A stretch of 64,000 nucleotides of DNA from Pleurodeles waltl (GCF_031143425.1 NC_090446.1:1019113066-1019177065), one strand, 5' to 3'; counted from the stretch's first letter, positions 9,587-22,362 are shown. Translations and numbers: made by a program. Notes: generated by a model not told the origin, from the sequence alone.

Positions 9587-12500
9587 ATGTTGGGTAGGCC
9601 ATGTCTTGGTAGAATGGGAGAGGAGGAGCTGGGGGAATGTATTTGGCTGGTGTGCCACTTCCTCCTATTAATGATTGAAGCAGGTGGCTGTGTGACACAG
9701 AGGCAAGGAGGCTCCGGTGGGCAAAGGTCCTGTACCATCTTAAAAGAATATACACCACGCAACGACCTCCAGCTAAAACACCGTTGGGCTGACCTGGTTG
9801 CCAGGGAGCAAGACCTGCTGGACCACCTGGGGATTGTGATTGGTGACCCTGTTGGTGAGTTCAATTCAGAGTAATGTGCACATTTAAATGTTCTGTAGTG
9901 ACAATATCAGATTTGTTCATATGCTGCAGGCAATGTTTTTGGACATGTGGAATGAAAGTTAAACATACAGTGGCCGTGAGTTATACAATAATTCCTACAC
10001 ATTACCGTCATTTGTTGACGCAACAGCTGCACTAACTTAAAAAACACAACTGGAGCCTGTAAATTAGTGCTGCCTTCACGTCAATCGATGATGCAAATGT
10101 GGCTCTAACATATGTTTTATGCATGGTCCGTGAGTGTACCAGGAAAGACATGTTTTTAATCCAAATATTTTCAAGAATTAATGTGATTTTCTAATATATG
10201 TCTGAACTGGATTCTGACACATACGTAACAAGTTATGTCTGACCTCAGGTAACATCTTAGGCTGAGAGTTTGACTTGGTTGTGCCACAGTTAAATTAGGG
10301 ATGGATGCCAAAAGTAATGCACACAGGTTCATATCAAAATGTTTGGTGCTACTTACCATAGCTGTGGCACATAACATAAAGCAAATGATACAAATTGAGG
10401 GGTAACAACTATCTATGGCCCTTTGTTCATTGTACCTGTGTGTTTTACATTGGTCTTAGTCACAATAGCTGGACCTGAGCTAATGCATTTGCCATCTGTG
10501 TAACTCTATTGCCATGTACTTCTCATAAGTTATGGGATCATCATGGCATACCTGACGTTGGGGAATGCATGATCACAATGAATTAAGTGCATGATGTCGT
10601 GCAAGGGACCCCTGACCAATTCCATCATACATATAAAGTTGGCTAATACTTTGCTAGTTTAGTTTGGCACACCCATGCTGATCTAGTGCAGCATATGTTG
10701 AATAACTAACCTCCCAGTATGGAGGTTATCACTGACATGGGTGTATGCTAAGATCAGAAGACCAGCATTCCTGTGACTGCTGTTATTCTGAAGGTACATA
10801 CAAATTGAAACCTACATCATCATGATTGACACAGTGGTACATTTGCTAAACCATGTATTAATAATACCACTGTGTCAGTTTGCTATATATCCGCTGATCA
10901 ACCAAATTGGCAAATGTAAGATGATGAATGTGGCTCATCTGTGATTTCCGAAACCCATATTGGGTAAACAGGGCAATGAGTGACACATTTCCGGTACAAT
11001 GACTAGACCTTTGGCCATGCAGTCTGTCATGGATGACTACAATATACACTGTCAAAATATATCTCCTTGCTGTATCCAAATATGAAAACTGGTCAATCCA
11101 TGGCTAACCTCAAACTGTCACCAAATAATGTACAGGATCCCTGCCATTATGGTGTCATAGGGGGCATATGTGGCTCAGGGTACCCTGTTAATGTAGCATA
11201 TGTAACCTAGCCACAACACAGGCCCTACATGTAAGGGACCATAGAAAGCATGATAAATCATGACCTTAAATCAACCCACAGGTGCGTCACACAGTAAAGG
11301 ATTGTCCTTTGATGCCCAAGCCACAATACCTGAGTGACTGGTATTGCAGTGCTCCAGGAAAGTTGCTTTGCATGTCTCTCATTGATACAAATGATGAGAG
11401 GAGTACACTCCATAAATGAGTCTGCAAACAAATGATGGAGCATGTTTGTCACCACATGATAGTTAGGGCCACTGCATGTGTGCAGATATGTGTGTATCAC
11501 TCACTGGAGTGACCGGGTCTCTACATGTTTGCAGTGGTATGTCTGTTGCAGTATAATCATGCCTGAGAGGCTGGACTTTCAGATTTAATGTTACACACAC
11601 TAACTGTATTTGGAAGTGTTGTACAGTGCACAGACATTGAGCACATTTCTCCCTTCCATGCTTTACAGGTGGACCTTCCCCCTACGCAATCAGAGAGGTG
11701 GCTCGATTTTCGGACCCAGACATCTCCAGTAAGTGTCGATATTTCTATTCTGTGTTGTGTTTGCAGCTGTTGTGTGATTGAGTCCTGTGTGTTGGACACA
11801 TACCAAGGTATGATGTGCTGGGAAATGATCGGATATGTTACTTGAGTTGAGTATCATTTTTTTTCCATCTTTGAGTTGGACAATCATTAGCGTATAGTCA
11901 TATTTTGGGATTGTAGTGCAACCCTGTAGGCATTGCCATGTGAATAGGGTGACATTTGTTGACAAAACTTTTATTAAGAAAATTTAGCAAAGGACCATAT
12001 GCATGATTTAGTCAGCAAGTCAGACCCGGAATCTCACAGAATAGGGATGCCAAAGTCTTACCCACAGACTTGAGCCTCCCTGTTCACTAATGAACATGTT
12101 TGACTGTATGTTTGACTTCCTAGCAGTATGTAGCACCACATGTTGTGCTACGTGTATGTGGCACTTGAGTACAATGTCATAGGTGTGCATGCAGCTCACA
12201 GCCAGATGTGTGCTTGCATCTATCTGCTTGTTGTAAAACGTGTATTAGTGGTATTAAATGATGTTGACAATTGTCTGCATTTCCAAACATAAATGTGGAT
12301 GGGATTATCAAAGGTTTGGGTGTATCCTAGTTGGGCATCCTCCTTAGCTTCCTGGGTGTCCTATATGTTGGAAAATATTTGTTGCTTGTCCATCCCCCCG
12401 TCAGGCACAGGCGTAGGGTTATGAAATGTGTACCTAGGATTGATGATCCAAGTTTAGTACACAGACATGTAAATCTGTAAATCACTTGTCCAAAACTAGG

Positions 12501-13382
12501 ATACCCACTCATGATTAGCAATTGCATTCTATCCTGGCAATTCCATTTTCAAATCACAGATCTTGTGGCCCTTGATTGTCATCCAGAAGATAGTTATTAG
12601 TTGGCCTGTCACATGTGGAGGACTTACAGCATTTTTTAAGTGACAAATGTCTGAACTATGATGCATAGGTCATTTAAGTTGTTACACATCTTTTAGAGCA
12701 TTGCTGTGCTGTTAGATAGGACATGTGTAGGCTGCTTTGGCATGTACTTCCTCAGGGACAATCTGTGATCTGTATGATGATATGGTCTGGTTCTGGTACA
12801 ATAGATCTATTGTCTGATTTACTTCAGTAGCTATATCACACAATGAAGTACCTAATGTTTGATTTTATCTTTTTTTTTACAGCAGCCAATATGAATGCCA
12901 CCCAGATTCGGGAGTTTCAGCGCCGCGCGATGCGTTACTGCCACATTCTGGATGTGGAGTCTGGGTTCTGCCACATGGGACGGCATTATCGCCATGAAAG
13001 AGTCTCTGGAGTGTGGAGGGCATTTGCCCAAGGGGGCCATTCGGTGTCCACCACAGCCACCACCACCAGCACCACCACTACCAACCAGGTGGCACCAACC
13101 ATAGCAGGCACCACTGCAGGACCATCAACTTCCACTGCTCCCGGACCTATCACAGCACCACCTGCACCTCCTCCTACACGTATGGCACCGACAACGGGAC
13201 AAACATCTTCAACTGGCACCCAGACCACCCCTGCTGCAGTCATTGACCCTGCAGATTTCCAACAGATGCAACGTGACATTGAACGTATGTTGAGGAAAAT
13301 GAACAGGCTGCAGCAGGAGGTGGAACAAGTTAATAAGAGGGTGAGTGCCATAAAGAAGACCCTGCTGAGGGTGCACTTGTGA
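9587..13382 (+). CDS. Spliced Harbinger coding unit: transposase C-terminus with extension, or a separate third protein (exons 9587-9854, 11669-11728, 12883-13382)
   Basis: Exon one ends at 9854 before GTGAGT. A 60-bp exon lies between a TTTACAG acceptor and a GTAAGT donor (11669-11728). The last exon starts after TTTTTTTTACAG at 12883 and ends with TGA at 13380-13382. All joins are phase 1 and one frame stays open throughout, which is good evidence of real splicing. The first exon has LCLGRMGEEELGE-like sequence resembling the CMLHN-type tail of HARBI1 proteins (weak), then QLKHRWADLVAREQDLLDHLG, which resembles a Myb recognition helix. The last exon encodes a basic Arg/Cys/His segment (REFQRRAMRYCHILDVESGF), a Thr/Pro-rich linker and a C-terminal coiled coil with heptads (IERMLRKMNRLQQEVEQVNK). 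I do not recognise the whole protein. Because the L1 hides the upstream exon, I cannot tell an extension from a separate gene. Confidence 0.55.
9855..11668 (+). other. Predicted intron of the Harbinger coding unit
   Basis: This is AT-rich sequence bounded by GTGAGT and TTTACAG. The short open frames inside it show no domain. I see no clear nested element. Confidence 0.5.
11729..12882 (+). other. Second predicted intron of the Harbinger coding unit
   Basis: It is bounded by GTAAGT at 11729 and a polypyrimidine tract plus ACAG at 12882. I see no gene or repeat ends. Confidence 0.5.
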
Positions 13383-14756
13383 ACAATATACCCTCAGCCA
13401 TGATTCCCTCCTCTCCCTCCTCTTTCCTGTTCTTTCAATTAGTGGGTTTAGCGCGCCTAGTGTTCGGTTAGAATAGGCTGTTTAGTTAGTAGTAGTGGGT
13501 GGGGGGTGGGGTATGATACTTTTAATATCTGTTTTTTATTATGTGTGTGGGTGGGTGTTTGGGGGATGATGTTGGGGTTTTGGTGTTTTAAAAAATATAT
13601 ATAAAATATAAAAATACAAAAAAATATATATTTGTTTAGTATAAGGTAGTATGTGTTTAGGTTAGTATATGTTGTCCTCCATGTGTCCTGTCTTACAAGG
13701 GGGATGAGGGGTTGATGTTTAGATTGTTTAGTTAAATGTGATAAGTAAGTTTAGCTTAGGTTAGTTAGGGCCTGTTGAGGGTAATGTGTAGTTAGGATAG
13801 GTTAGGTTAGGTAAGGTGTTTCCCCAGGTTTTATCTTCCTTTTTTACTGTTAAATAAATATTTAGGTAATCCTTTACAGTATGTGTCACATGCTTGGGGA
13901 TAAGGGCCTTGGCATGGGTGAATAGTGTCTCTTTAGTGTTTGCATTTGTGTCCCATCCTGCAACCAAATCCCAATTGAGCTGTTACATTGGCAGCTACAC
14001 CAGAGCTACTTTGCTAAGAATCTGCCATCCATTGGACCCTCCACTCAAGGTTAATATGGATCCCAATTTGTTGTTAATTTTTGTGTATGTTTTCAATCTC
14101 ACATTCTTTGGGACCAGATTTGGTATTGAGGACACTGTGTTAAGTCTGCCTGCAGCCTGATGTTCAAGTGAAGCCTTATAAGGTGAGTGGTAGTATGATC
14201 TCATGTAGTATGGTATACATAACTCACACCTATCATTTGTTACATTGTTCAGCCAGGTTACATATTGTACGTACACTCATACACATCCATTCCTGCTGTA
14301 TGGTGTGTTTTAGGAAAAAAAAAATTAAATGCCACATACGTAAAGATTGGCTTGAAGAAAAAGTTGAAGGCAATAATTGTTGGCTTAGACATCCCATGAG
14401 GAAGACTTATTCTGTCCAACACATCATTATACTGTATAGTTTCTATTTCCCTCAGAATTAACCCTCAGGAAGGGCAGATGATGGTACAATCCAGACCACA
14501 GTGCATAGTTATCAGGCCACATTCTTTCAGGGCAGTTGTACTGACATTCTATAATCATTGACATGAGATAAACATTACACAGAGACAAAGTTGTTGTGTA
14601 AGTACTATTTATTTTAATGTGCTGTAGTGCTATATTTACATTGTTCATGATTGTGAGTCCATTAGTGTGACACCTTCCATTGTGATCCTACACAAGTGCA
14701 AAAGGACATGTCATTGCACGTGCTGGGGTGAAGTGTCAGACAGTGCAGAGGGACAT
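13383..14756. other. Converging 3' regions of the two Harbinger transcription units
   Basis: After the + strand stop there is G/T-rich sequence with repeated GGTTAG-like steps (about 13740-13815) and an AATAAA at 13853-13858. On the - strand an AATAAA-like signal falls near 14603-14612, downstream of the Myb-like gene. Both are reasonable polyadenylation signals, but with AT-rich sequence they could be chance. Confidence 0.4.
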
Positions 14757-17403
14757 TGTGAGGAAATGCCTCCTTGGCATGGTTACCCCCTAACTTTTCA
14801 CCTTTGCTGATGCTAAGTTATGATTTGAAAGTGTGCTCGGACCCTGCTAACCAGGCCCCAGCACCAGTGTTCTTTCCCTAAACTCTACCTTTGTCTCCAC
14901 AATTGCCACAACCCTGGCACTCAGGTCAGTCCCTTGTAACTGGTACCCCTGGTACCAAGGGCCCTGATGCCAGGGAAGGTCTCTAAGGGCTGCAGCATGT
15001 CTTATGCCAACCTGGGGACCCCTCACTCAGCACATGCACACTGCCTCACAGCTTGTGTGTGCTGGTGGGGAGAAAATGACTAAGTCGACAAGGCACTCCC
15101 CTCAGAGTGCCATGCCAACCTCACACTGCCTGTGGCATAGGTAAGTCACCCCTCTAGCAGGCCTTACAGCCCTAAGGCAGGGTGCACTATACCACAGGTG
15201 AGGGCATAAGTGCATGAGCACTATGCCCCTACAGTGCCTAGGCAAAACGTTAGACATTGTAAGTGCAGGGTAGCCATAAGAGTATATGGACTGGAAGTTT
15301 GTCAAACACGAACTCCATAGTTCCATAATGGCTACACTGAAAACTGGGAGGTTTGGTATCAAACTTCTCAGCACAATAAATGCACACTGATGCCAGTGTA
15401 CAATGTATTGTAACATACACCCAGAGGGCATCTTAGAGATGCCACCTGAATACCTACCCGACTTCTAGTGTAGGCTGACCAGTTCCTGCCAGCCTGCCAC
15501 ACACCAGACATGTTGCTGGCCACATGGGGAGAGTGCCTTTGTCACTCTGTGGCCAGGAACAAAGCCTGTACTGGGTGTAGGTGCTTCTCACCTCCCCCTG
15601 CAGGAACTGTAACACCTGGTGGTGAGCCTCAAAGGCTCACCCCTTTTGTTACAGCACCCCAGGGCATCCCAGCTAGTGGAGATGCCCGCCCCTCCGGCCA
15701 CTGCCCCCACTTTTGGCGGCAAGGCTGGAGGAGATAATGAGAAAAACAAGGAGAAGTCACCCACCAGTCAGGACAGCCCCTAAGGTGTCCTGAGCTGCGG
15801 TAACACCTGCCTTTAGAAATCCTCCATCTTGAGTTTGGAGGATTCCCCCAATAGGATTAGGGATGTGGCCCCCCTCCCCACAGGGAGGAGGCACAAAGAG
15901 GGTGTAGCCACCCTCAAGGACAGTAGTCATTGGCTACTGCCCTCCCAGACCTAAACACACCCATAAATTCAGTATTTAGGGGCTCCCCAGATCCCAGGAA
16001 ATCAGATTCCTGCAACCTGAAGAAAGAAGAAGGACTGCTGACCTACAAGCCTGAAGAGAAGGAGGAAGATGACAACTGCTTTGGCCCCAGCCTTACCGGC
16101 TTGTCTCCAACTTCGAAAACCTGCTCCAGGGACGCATCCGACAGGGACCAGTGACCACTGAAGCCTCAGAGGACTGCCCTGGACTACAGGACCAAGAAAC
16201 TCCCGTGAACAGCGGCCCTGTTCAAAACCAGCTACTTCTTTGCAACAAAGAAGCAACCTCCAAGGACTTCACGTTTCCCGCCGGAAGCATGAGACTTCAC
16301 ACTCTGCACCCGACGTCCCCGGCTCAACCTGCAGAAAACCAACACCTCAGGGAGGACTCCCCAGTGACTGTGAGCCTTTGAGTAACCAGAGACGACCCCC
16401 CTGAGCCCCCACAGCGACACCTGCAGAGAGAATCCAGAGGCTCCCCCTGACCGCGACTGCCTGTAACAAGGGACAGCTTCCAGGACTTGAAGGAACCGAA
16501 CTTCGATGCAGGAGTGACCCCCAGGTGACCCTCTGCCTTGTCCAGGTGGTGGCTGTCCCGAGAAGCCCCCCCTGTGCCTGCCTGCACCGCTAGAGTGACC
16601 CCTGGGTCCCTCCATTGAAGCCTATACAAAACCCGACGCCTGCCTTGTACACTGCACCCGGCCACCCCTGTGCTGCTGAGGGTGTGTTTTGTGTGCCTAC
16701 TTGTGTCCCCCCCAGTGCTCTACAAAACCCCCCTGGTCTGCCCCCGAGGACACAGGTACTTACCTGCTGGCAGACTGGAACCGGAGCACCCCTGTTCTCC
16801 ATAGGCGCCTATGTGTTTTGGGCACCTCTTTGACCTCTGCACCGGACCGGCCCTGAGCTGCTGGTTTGGTAACTTTGGGGTTGCCTTGAACCTCCAACAG
16901 TGGGCTGCCTATGCCCCAGGACTGAGACTTGTAAGTGTTTTACTTACCTCCTAATCTAACCTTTACTTACCTCCCCCAGGAACTATTGATATTTGCACTG
17001 TGTCTACTTTGAAAATAGCTTATTGCCATTTTTACAAAGACTGTACATGATACTGTTTTCATTCAAAGTTCCTAAAGTATCTAAGTGAAGTACCTTATAT
17101 TTAAAGTGTTTAATGTAAATCTTGAACCTGTGGTTCTTAAAATAAACTAAGAAAATATATTTTTCAATATAAAAACCTATTGGCTTGGAGTAAGTCTTTG
17201 AGTGTGTGTTCCTCATTTATTGCATGTGTACAACAAATGCTTAACACTACCCTCTGATAAGACTACTGCTCGACCACACTACCACAAAATAGAGCATTGG
17301 AATTATCTGCTTTTGCCACTATCTTACCTCTAAGGGGAACCCTTGGACTCTGTGCACACTATTTCTTACTTTGAAATAGTATATACAGAGCCAACTTCCT
17401 ACA
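14757..17403 (-). mobile_element. TG...CA LTR-like element (probable solo LTR), 2.65 kb
   Basis: The element begins TGTGAGGAAATGCC, ends CCAACTTCCTACA, and is flanked by a perfect 5-bp duplication GACAT (14752-14756 and 17404-17408). The ends are short imperfect inverted repeats (TGTGAGGAA versus TGTAGGAAG). Near one end is an AATAAA at 17141-17146. There is no RT, gag or integrase frame; the open frames in the C/G-rich middle (about 15900-16830) lack domains. The TG...CA ends and 5-bp duplication fit a solo LTR or a short LTR-derived element, and I recognise the AGTATATACAGAGCCAACTTCC end as a common newt repeat. The strand is uncertain. Confidence 0.7.
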
Positions 17404-17562
17404 GACATGAATTGCCAATGAGTTAGTGAGAGACAATCACAGGGCAGAGTGACAAGATAAACAGTGTGCTGGAGAACAGTGCTTGTGAGCAGCTGTTGCA
17501 AGACTGGCATGTTACAAAGCACAGGACCTTGGTTATAAGTGGCCAGGTGGCAGGGACTAGTG

Positions 17563-20049
17563 CTACCGGGTACTCTTACGAGTGAAGGTGATCTGTTCCA
17601 TGTCTTCATCTTCTGATGTGTGTGTTGTCTCCTCTGCCCTTGGTGGTGGTGGTTGTGGAGGGGCAACACACACCTCAGTGTTTGAAGACGTGGAGTCAGA
17701 AATCCCAGTAGCTGCCAACTGTGGGGCTTTTAAGTGCAGTACTGCAGCAGGGAGGAGCTGCTTGTTCTTAAGAATAGCAGCCACATCACTGTGGTAGGCA
17801 GCCAGGTCAGCCCTGAGGGGGTCAATATTGCATTCATGCACGCGTTGATAGGTTTGTTGTTGGAGGTTTTGTGTAAACTCTCTTACAGTTGTGCTGATTT
17901 CCTTCACACTTTTTTAAGGTCATGCAAGATTGAGGTTCGCTTTTGCATGGCTGCTGCCTATTCTGCAGTTGACATCATGCACGAACCCACCCCCTCTAGG
18001 CTGCCTGCCATATTTTCCATCCCCAACCACACCTCCTTGGCCAGCTCCCGCTGTACTCCAACCACAGTTCTCTCAAAGCTGGTGCCAGTGTTTTCAGAGT
18101 ACTCAGCTGGGTTGGAGCTGGCAGGTCATACAATGGGGGTGGTGGGTGGGTCCTCTGTGATGGCTGCTGTATCTGTGCTCCTCCTTCCGACTGAAGGTGG
18201 GGTCTGGAGGATCCCAAGGACATCTTGGAGGGTCTGCTGGCTGATGTTTGTCAGCTCGTCATCCATGTCATCAGGGAAGTCCAGGACAGGCATATCCCCA
18301 GGGTAGCAATCGACCTCTGCAATGAGATCTTGTACAATTAGTGTGTCTGTGTTGTGGGATTTGTAATGTGACGTGCCTGCCTTCCTATTTGTTACACATT
18401 GTGATCTTGGTTCCTGTTCATTACTCCTGTCTTTAATATTAGCATTCCCCCATGGCCTGTGCCCCACCTGCATGTCACATGTATTGTGGTCAGTTTGGGG
18501 ACTTGTCAGCATCACATCCTCTAGGTGTTGGTTCTGGCCAAATTGTGAATTGCCACCTTTTTGTCCTACTGAACCCTCCATCTACTTCCATTCTCATGGT
18601 GAGGCCTTGCCCTGGCTGTGGTTGTTCTGATGGCACTTGCACCACACTTCACAATCTGGAACTGATCCAGTCTCAGATATTTCACATCCGGCTGTATGTT
18701 TCTGATACCTATTGTATACTATGTATAGCATTGGCATGGCACACTACATATGTCAGCATTGGTAGTGTGTAATGTTGATGTTGGGGAATGTGTGCTACAT
18801 TGGATTGCACTGATGGTCCTAGCAGTGTTCCATTTCCTCTTCTGACTGTGAGGGTGAATTTCACTAGCCGGTGACATATGTCCTTCCCCTCAATGCTGTT
18901 GTCTAAGCAGTATGACATTTGGGATGTTGCATGGTGTCATTGCAGCTATTGTGACCCAGGCACAGGGTTGACACTGACATAGGCAGCATGGGTATGACAT
19001 TAGTGCTGTGTACCTCATTATGTTTATGACAATGGATGATGTTTGTAGCAACTATGGACATTCACATTTGACAGGATTAGAACATTTTTATTGGTTACAG
19101 GGGATTGATAAAGTTGTCATCCTGAACCCTCTAATTTGGGTCTGTTTGATCAATGAGGGCGTTACTGCCATTAGCTACTTGACCTGCACATACAGCAGAG
19201 GTGGTAGTAGCAATTGTTGTCAATGTTGAATTCCACTTGCAGATATGGCCCGAAACTGTTAATTGAGCCTTAGTTCATGTAGGGAGAATACCAGCTGACG
19301 TGTGACAGCAGACCAGTTTTACATTGTACCCTACCCTCCTGGACTGGCTTTACCTTTCCAACATCCTTGGCATGGCAGCATACCCCCATGCAAAGGTTGT
19401 TGGTGTAGTGTAGTACTCTGTCCCAGGTTTCCTCTGAACGGTCCATGCCCCCGTGCAGTGCCCTTTTTCCCATTCCACTGCCTGAATATCATGACTTACG
19501 TGCATTGTGTAGCAGGTATGTCCCCCCCAATGCTTGCAGTTAACATTTGTGTATTTTAATTCCCCATGCGACTTACCCTGTATCTGAGTTGTCTTCTGGT
19601 AGTCTGCGCTGTCCTGTCCTTGAATCCCTGTGACGATCTCCTCAGGGATGACGGCTGCCACCATCTCCTCCATGTGGTCCAGGGCCTCCTGCGGTGCTGG
19701 ACGCCCACCTCCAGTCTGCAGTGCTGGCCATCTTTTCCTTGGTCCTGCATTTGCAGTCATGCCAGCGTTTCTTGCACTCGATGACTGTTCTCCGTACTTC
19801 TGACACACTGTTTATCTTGTCAACAATTTGTTGCCATATGGCCTCTCTCCTACTGATTGGCAACTTTGAGGTGACAAACAGTTGGTGCTGGTGTTCCGTC
19901 ACCTCTTTCAGCAGAATTCCCTGCTCCTCTGCACTGAAGCGACACTTTATTTTCTTCTTCTCCCTCTCCTGGGTCTTGTGTGGGTCCTTCTGGCTGGTTC
20001 CTGGTCTGTTGTCATCTTCCTGGGGTCTGTCCAGGCATCTGGGATCCAT
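17563..20049 (-). pseudogene. Myb/SANT-like Harbinger accessory protein, decayed (exons 20049-19577 and 18316-17563)
   Basis: Exon one starts at ATG 20049. It encodes a Myb/SANT-like fold, RFSAEEQGILLKEVTEHQ...IWQQIVDKINSVSEVRRTVIECKKRWHDCK, ending in the typical KKRW helix. A net frameshift at about 19720-19733 moves the C-terminal part to the frame reading LQTGGGRPAPQEALD, which continues to a GTAAGT donor at 19576. Exon two starts after a CATTGCAG acceptor at 18317, in the same phase, reading EVDCYPGDMPVLDFPDDMDDE. It is broken by TGA at 18126-18128, TAG at 17958-17960 and a 1-nt loss in an A-run at 17910-17915, then stays open to the stop at 17563. The earlier ATG-like start at 20067 is actually GTG. 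In Harbinger elements the Myb-like partner binds transposon ends and helps the transposase enter the nucleus. Confidence 0.82.
18317..19576 (-). other. Intron of the Myb-like gene
   Basis: It is bounded on the - strand by GTAAGT and CATTGCAG. No gene or clear repeat is visible in it. Confidence 0.5.
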
Positions 20050-20593
20050 TTTGGCTCTCCTTAGCACATTTTGCAGTGTTTTTGCCGCTTTTTGCCGCTA
20101 TTGCATCAAAAAAAGGCACGTATCCAGTTTGCGATGTCGTAAACCGGCTCACAGTCATTTTCGCTGCATTAACGTCGTTTTTCTTTATGACGTGATGCAT
20201 TGGTTTGAGTAAAAAAAATTACTCACACCAGTGGTTTGCGGCGCCATGAGTCAAAGTATAAATTTGACGCCCGAGCGGCGCAAACAAATGGCGCTAGCCG
20301 GCAGTAACATTTTTGATGCAAAACTGCGTTGGCGCAGTTTTGCGTCAAAAAGTATAAATATGGGCCTATGTATCCTAAGTTCCCATAGTGAGCTATAGAG
20401 ATATAAATGGACTTGTCTATTTTTACTGGCTTGTTCAAAATTTCAGCTCCGGTGTTGTACCCTGTTTTGTGGGTCGCAACACTGAGTTTTCAAAGTTTCT
20501 AAAAGGTTTCCATGATTTCCATTACAGCCCCCTTGGCAGTTCATATTTCCTTCTGGTTAATAAAGCTTTGATTATTACAGTCTATAATTTGCT

Positions 20594-21187
20594 CAGGGGA
20601 GGCCGGTAATCCAATGAAAGTGGTTGATTGAGCAAAGTGCCCCGCTGATTGTCAAAAACCAAAACAAAACAAAACACCCCCTTCATCCAAAAGGCAAAAA
20701 TTTGCCCACCCATCTCCAAAAGCCCTCAATAAAACAACCCTCCCTCCAAAAGCCCAAAATAAAGCAATTACACTAACATTTGAAATTAATAAATTAAAAA
20801 TAAATGATACTTACCTGCACCTTTGCGTCCTCTTCGGTGTTCTGAATCTGGCGTCTGCTGTGGCATGAGTGAGAGCTCCCCTAACCAATCGAGGGGCGCT
20901 GCTCTAATGCTATTAACCAGAATGAGAAAAGTGCCAGGATTGGATGGAGCAAGGTGACTCGATGCACTTTGGAGTGCCTGGCCAGCCACTGCTCCAGTCC
21001 TCCATGCAGCCAATCATCAGCCCTGCATGTCTCTCGGCTCGAGGGCACCAAGGCAGGCTGGTGACTGTGGAGCGCACATTGGTAAAAAATAAAATGGCAA
21101 TTAAATCATTTCATTGCCCTTTTCACGCTTGACTCTCAGAGGGCAAGGGAGCAATGCTCCCCCACCCTTGTGAAGAAACCGCCACTG
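20594..21187. mobile_element. hAT-like nonautonomous DNA transposon, 594 bp
   Basis: The ends are CAGGGGAGGCCGG and, inverted, CAGTGGCGGTTTC. The flanks are AATTTGCT (20586-20593) and AATGTGCT (21188-21195), an 8-bp duplication with one mismatch. CAG-type ends and an 8-bp duplication are typical of hAT elements. No transposase is encoded. Confidence 0.65.
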
Positions 21188-21195
21188 AATGTGCT

Positions 21196-22362
21196 ACACA
21201 TCTATCCTGACCCTGCTGGCTTCTCACTATAGCCGTCCTTTCGATTTATTTTTCTCTGCCAGTAATTGTGCTCTATTACGTCATTTACCTGCTCTCTTTT
21301 CAGCGAGTTTTGTTAATGCTAGAGAGCAGATGCACAGAAAATCGCTATACCCACGCTAATATTTCTATCACTTGATAGCTAGCAAAAGCACATACGTTTC
21401 AGCCCGTATGAATCATCCTCTATGGTACAGTACTCTACAAATTGCAGTATACCCAAAAACTGCAATATACCCATGCATAAAAAAGAGGCAAATCCCTATT
21501 TTTCAGTTCAGACGAGGCTGCAAATCTACCTTAAACATGAACTCGGTGGTTATGAAATCCTACTTTGTCCCTCGCCTACTTTGTCCCATCCTGCCTTGCC
21601 CAAAAAGGAGGACGTAGTGCTGCAAAAAAGTCTGAAGCTAAATACTTTTACAGGTGTGACCGATTTGATTTACTTGACTTCACCATCACAGCTGATCTGA
21701 AATCATGCTTAGATCAAATTATCTAGTTCCCCTTATCTGATTTCCATGGATGTGATGTCCTTTTGTTAAAACATTTCTCATAATTTTTCGTAATTAGTTT
21801 GGAAGTTATATTGTGTTGTCTCGTTGACTTTAAAATTAGTAATGCTTGAACTTAACATGGGTTTTGTGGGCAATTGCCTGATGCTTGTGACACTGCTGCC
21901 TGTGGTTCTCTTACAACTGTATCGTAACTAAGTTGCATCCCCTGTCAAATTAATTACCAATTTCGTACAATATCAAAGTGGTTAATTGGACAGAAACAAC
22001 TAAATGAAAAGACACACATGACAGGACAAGAACTTTCTTAACGCAAGAAGTATGACTCTTGAGGCTAAATGTGTGTATGACCGTAATTCAGAATCAGAGT
22101 GAGATGAGTCAGGACACCATAAAAATACAACTGGAACTTTGTGACCTTCAAAGCAGTAAGACCACCTGTTACCTCACTGTTTTCCATCGATTAGATTAAC
22201 AAACTATGGCCTTCAATAAGAGTTATGCCTAGTTCATGAGGTAATAATAATGACCCAAATGTCACAGGGTGCAGGAATCACTGTCCTAGTTATCAGTGCA
22301 TCATTATAGAAATTAGACACTGTCATAAGAAATAACTTCAGAAATGAATGCTTGTGCACCTA
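21196..22362. other. Unassigned interval
   Basis: AT-rich sequence without a supported gene. The open frames at 21372-21700 show no domain. Confidence 0.4.

Larger units (their letters stand above)
2014..20366. mobile_element. Large PIF/Harbinger DNA transposon (about 18.35 kb with nested insertions)
   Basis: The left end begins GGGACATATTTATAC and the right end, read on the - strand, begins GGCCCATATTTATAC. Both are followed by TGACGC-rich subterminal sequence, and TATTTATAC recurs inside the left end near 2088 and 2231. Between the ends are the two proteins expected of this superfamily: a HARBI1-type DDE transposase on the + strand (2409-5013) and a Myb/SANT-like protein on the - strand (17563-20049). 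There is also an extra spliced + strand coding unit (9587-13382). Nested insertions are a Penelope-like remnant with a hammerhead, an L1 (5014 to about 9585) and an LTR-like element (14757-17403). Without the last two the element is about 11 kb. The 3-bp flanks are TGT and TAT, so the target duplication is imperfect. All main genes are disrupted, so this copy should not be autonomous. Confidence 0.85.

Noticed and set aside
15930..16833. Open frames in the GC-rich middle of the LTR-like element
   Set aside because: No gag, protease, RT or integrase motif. They are likely compositional.
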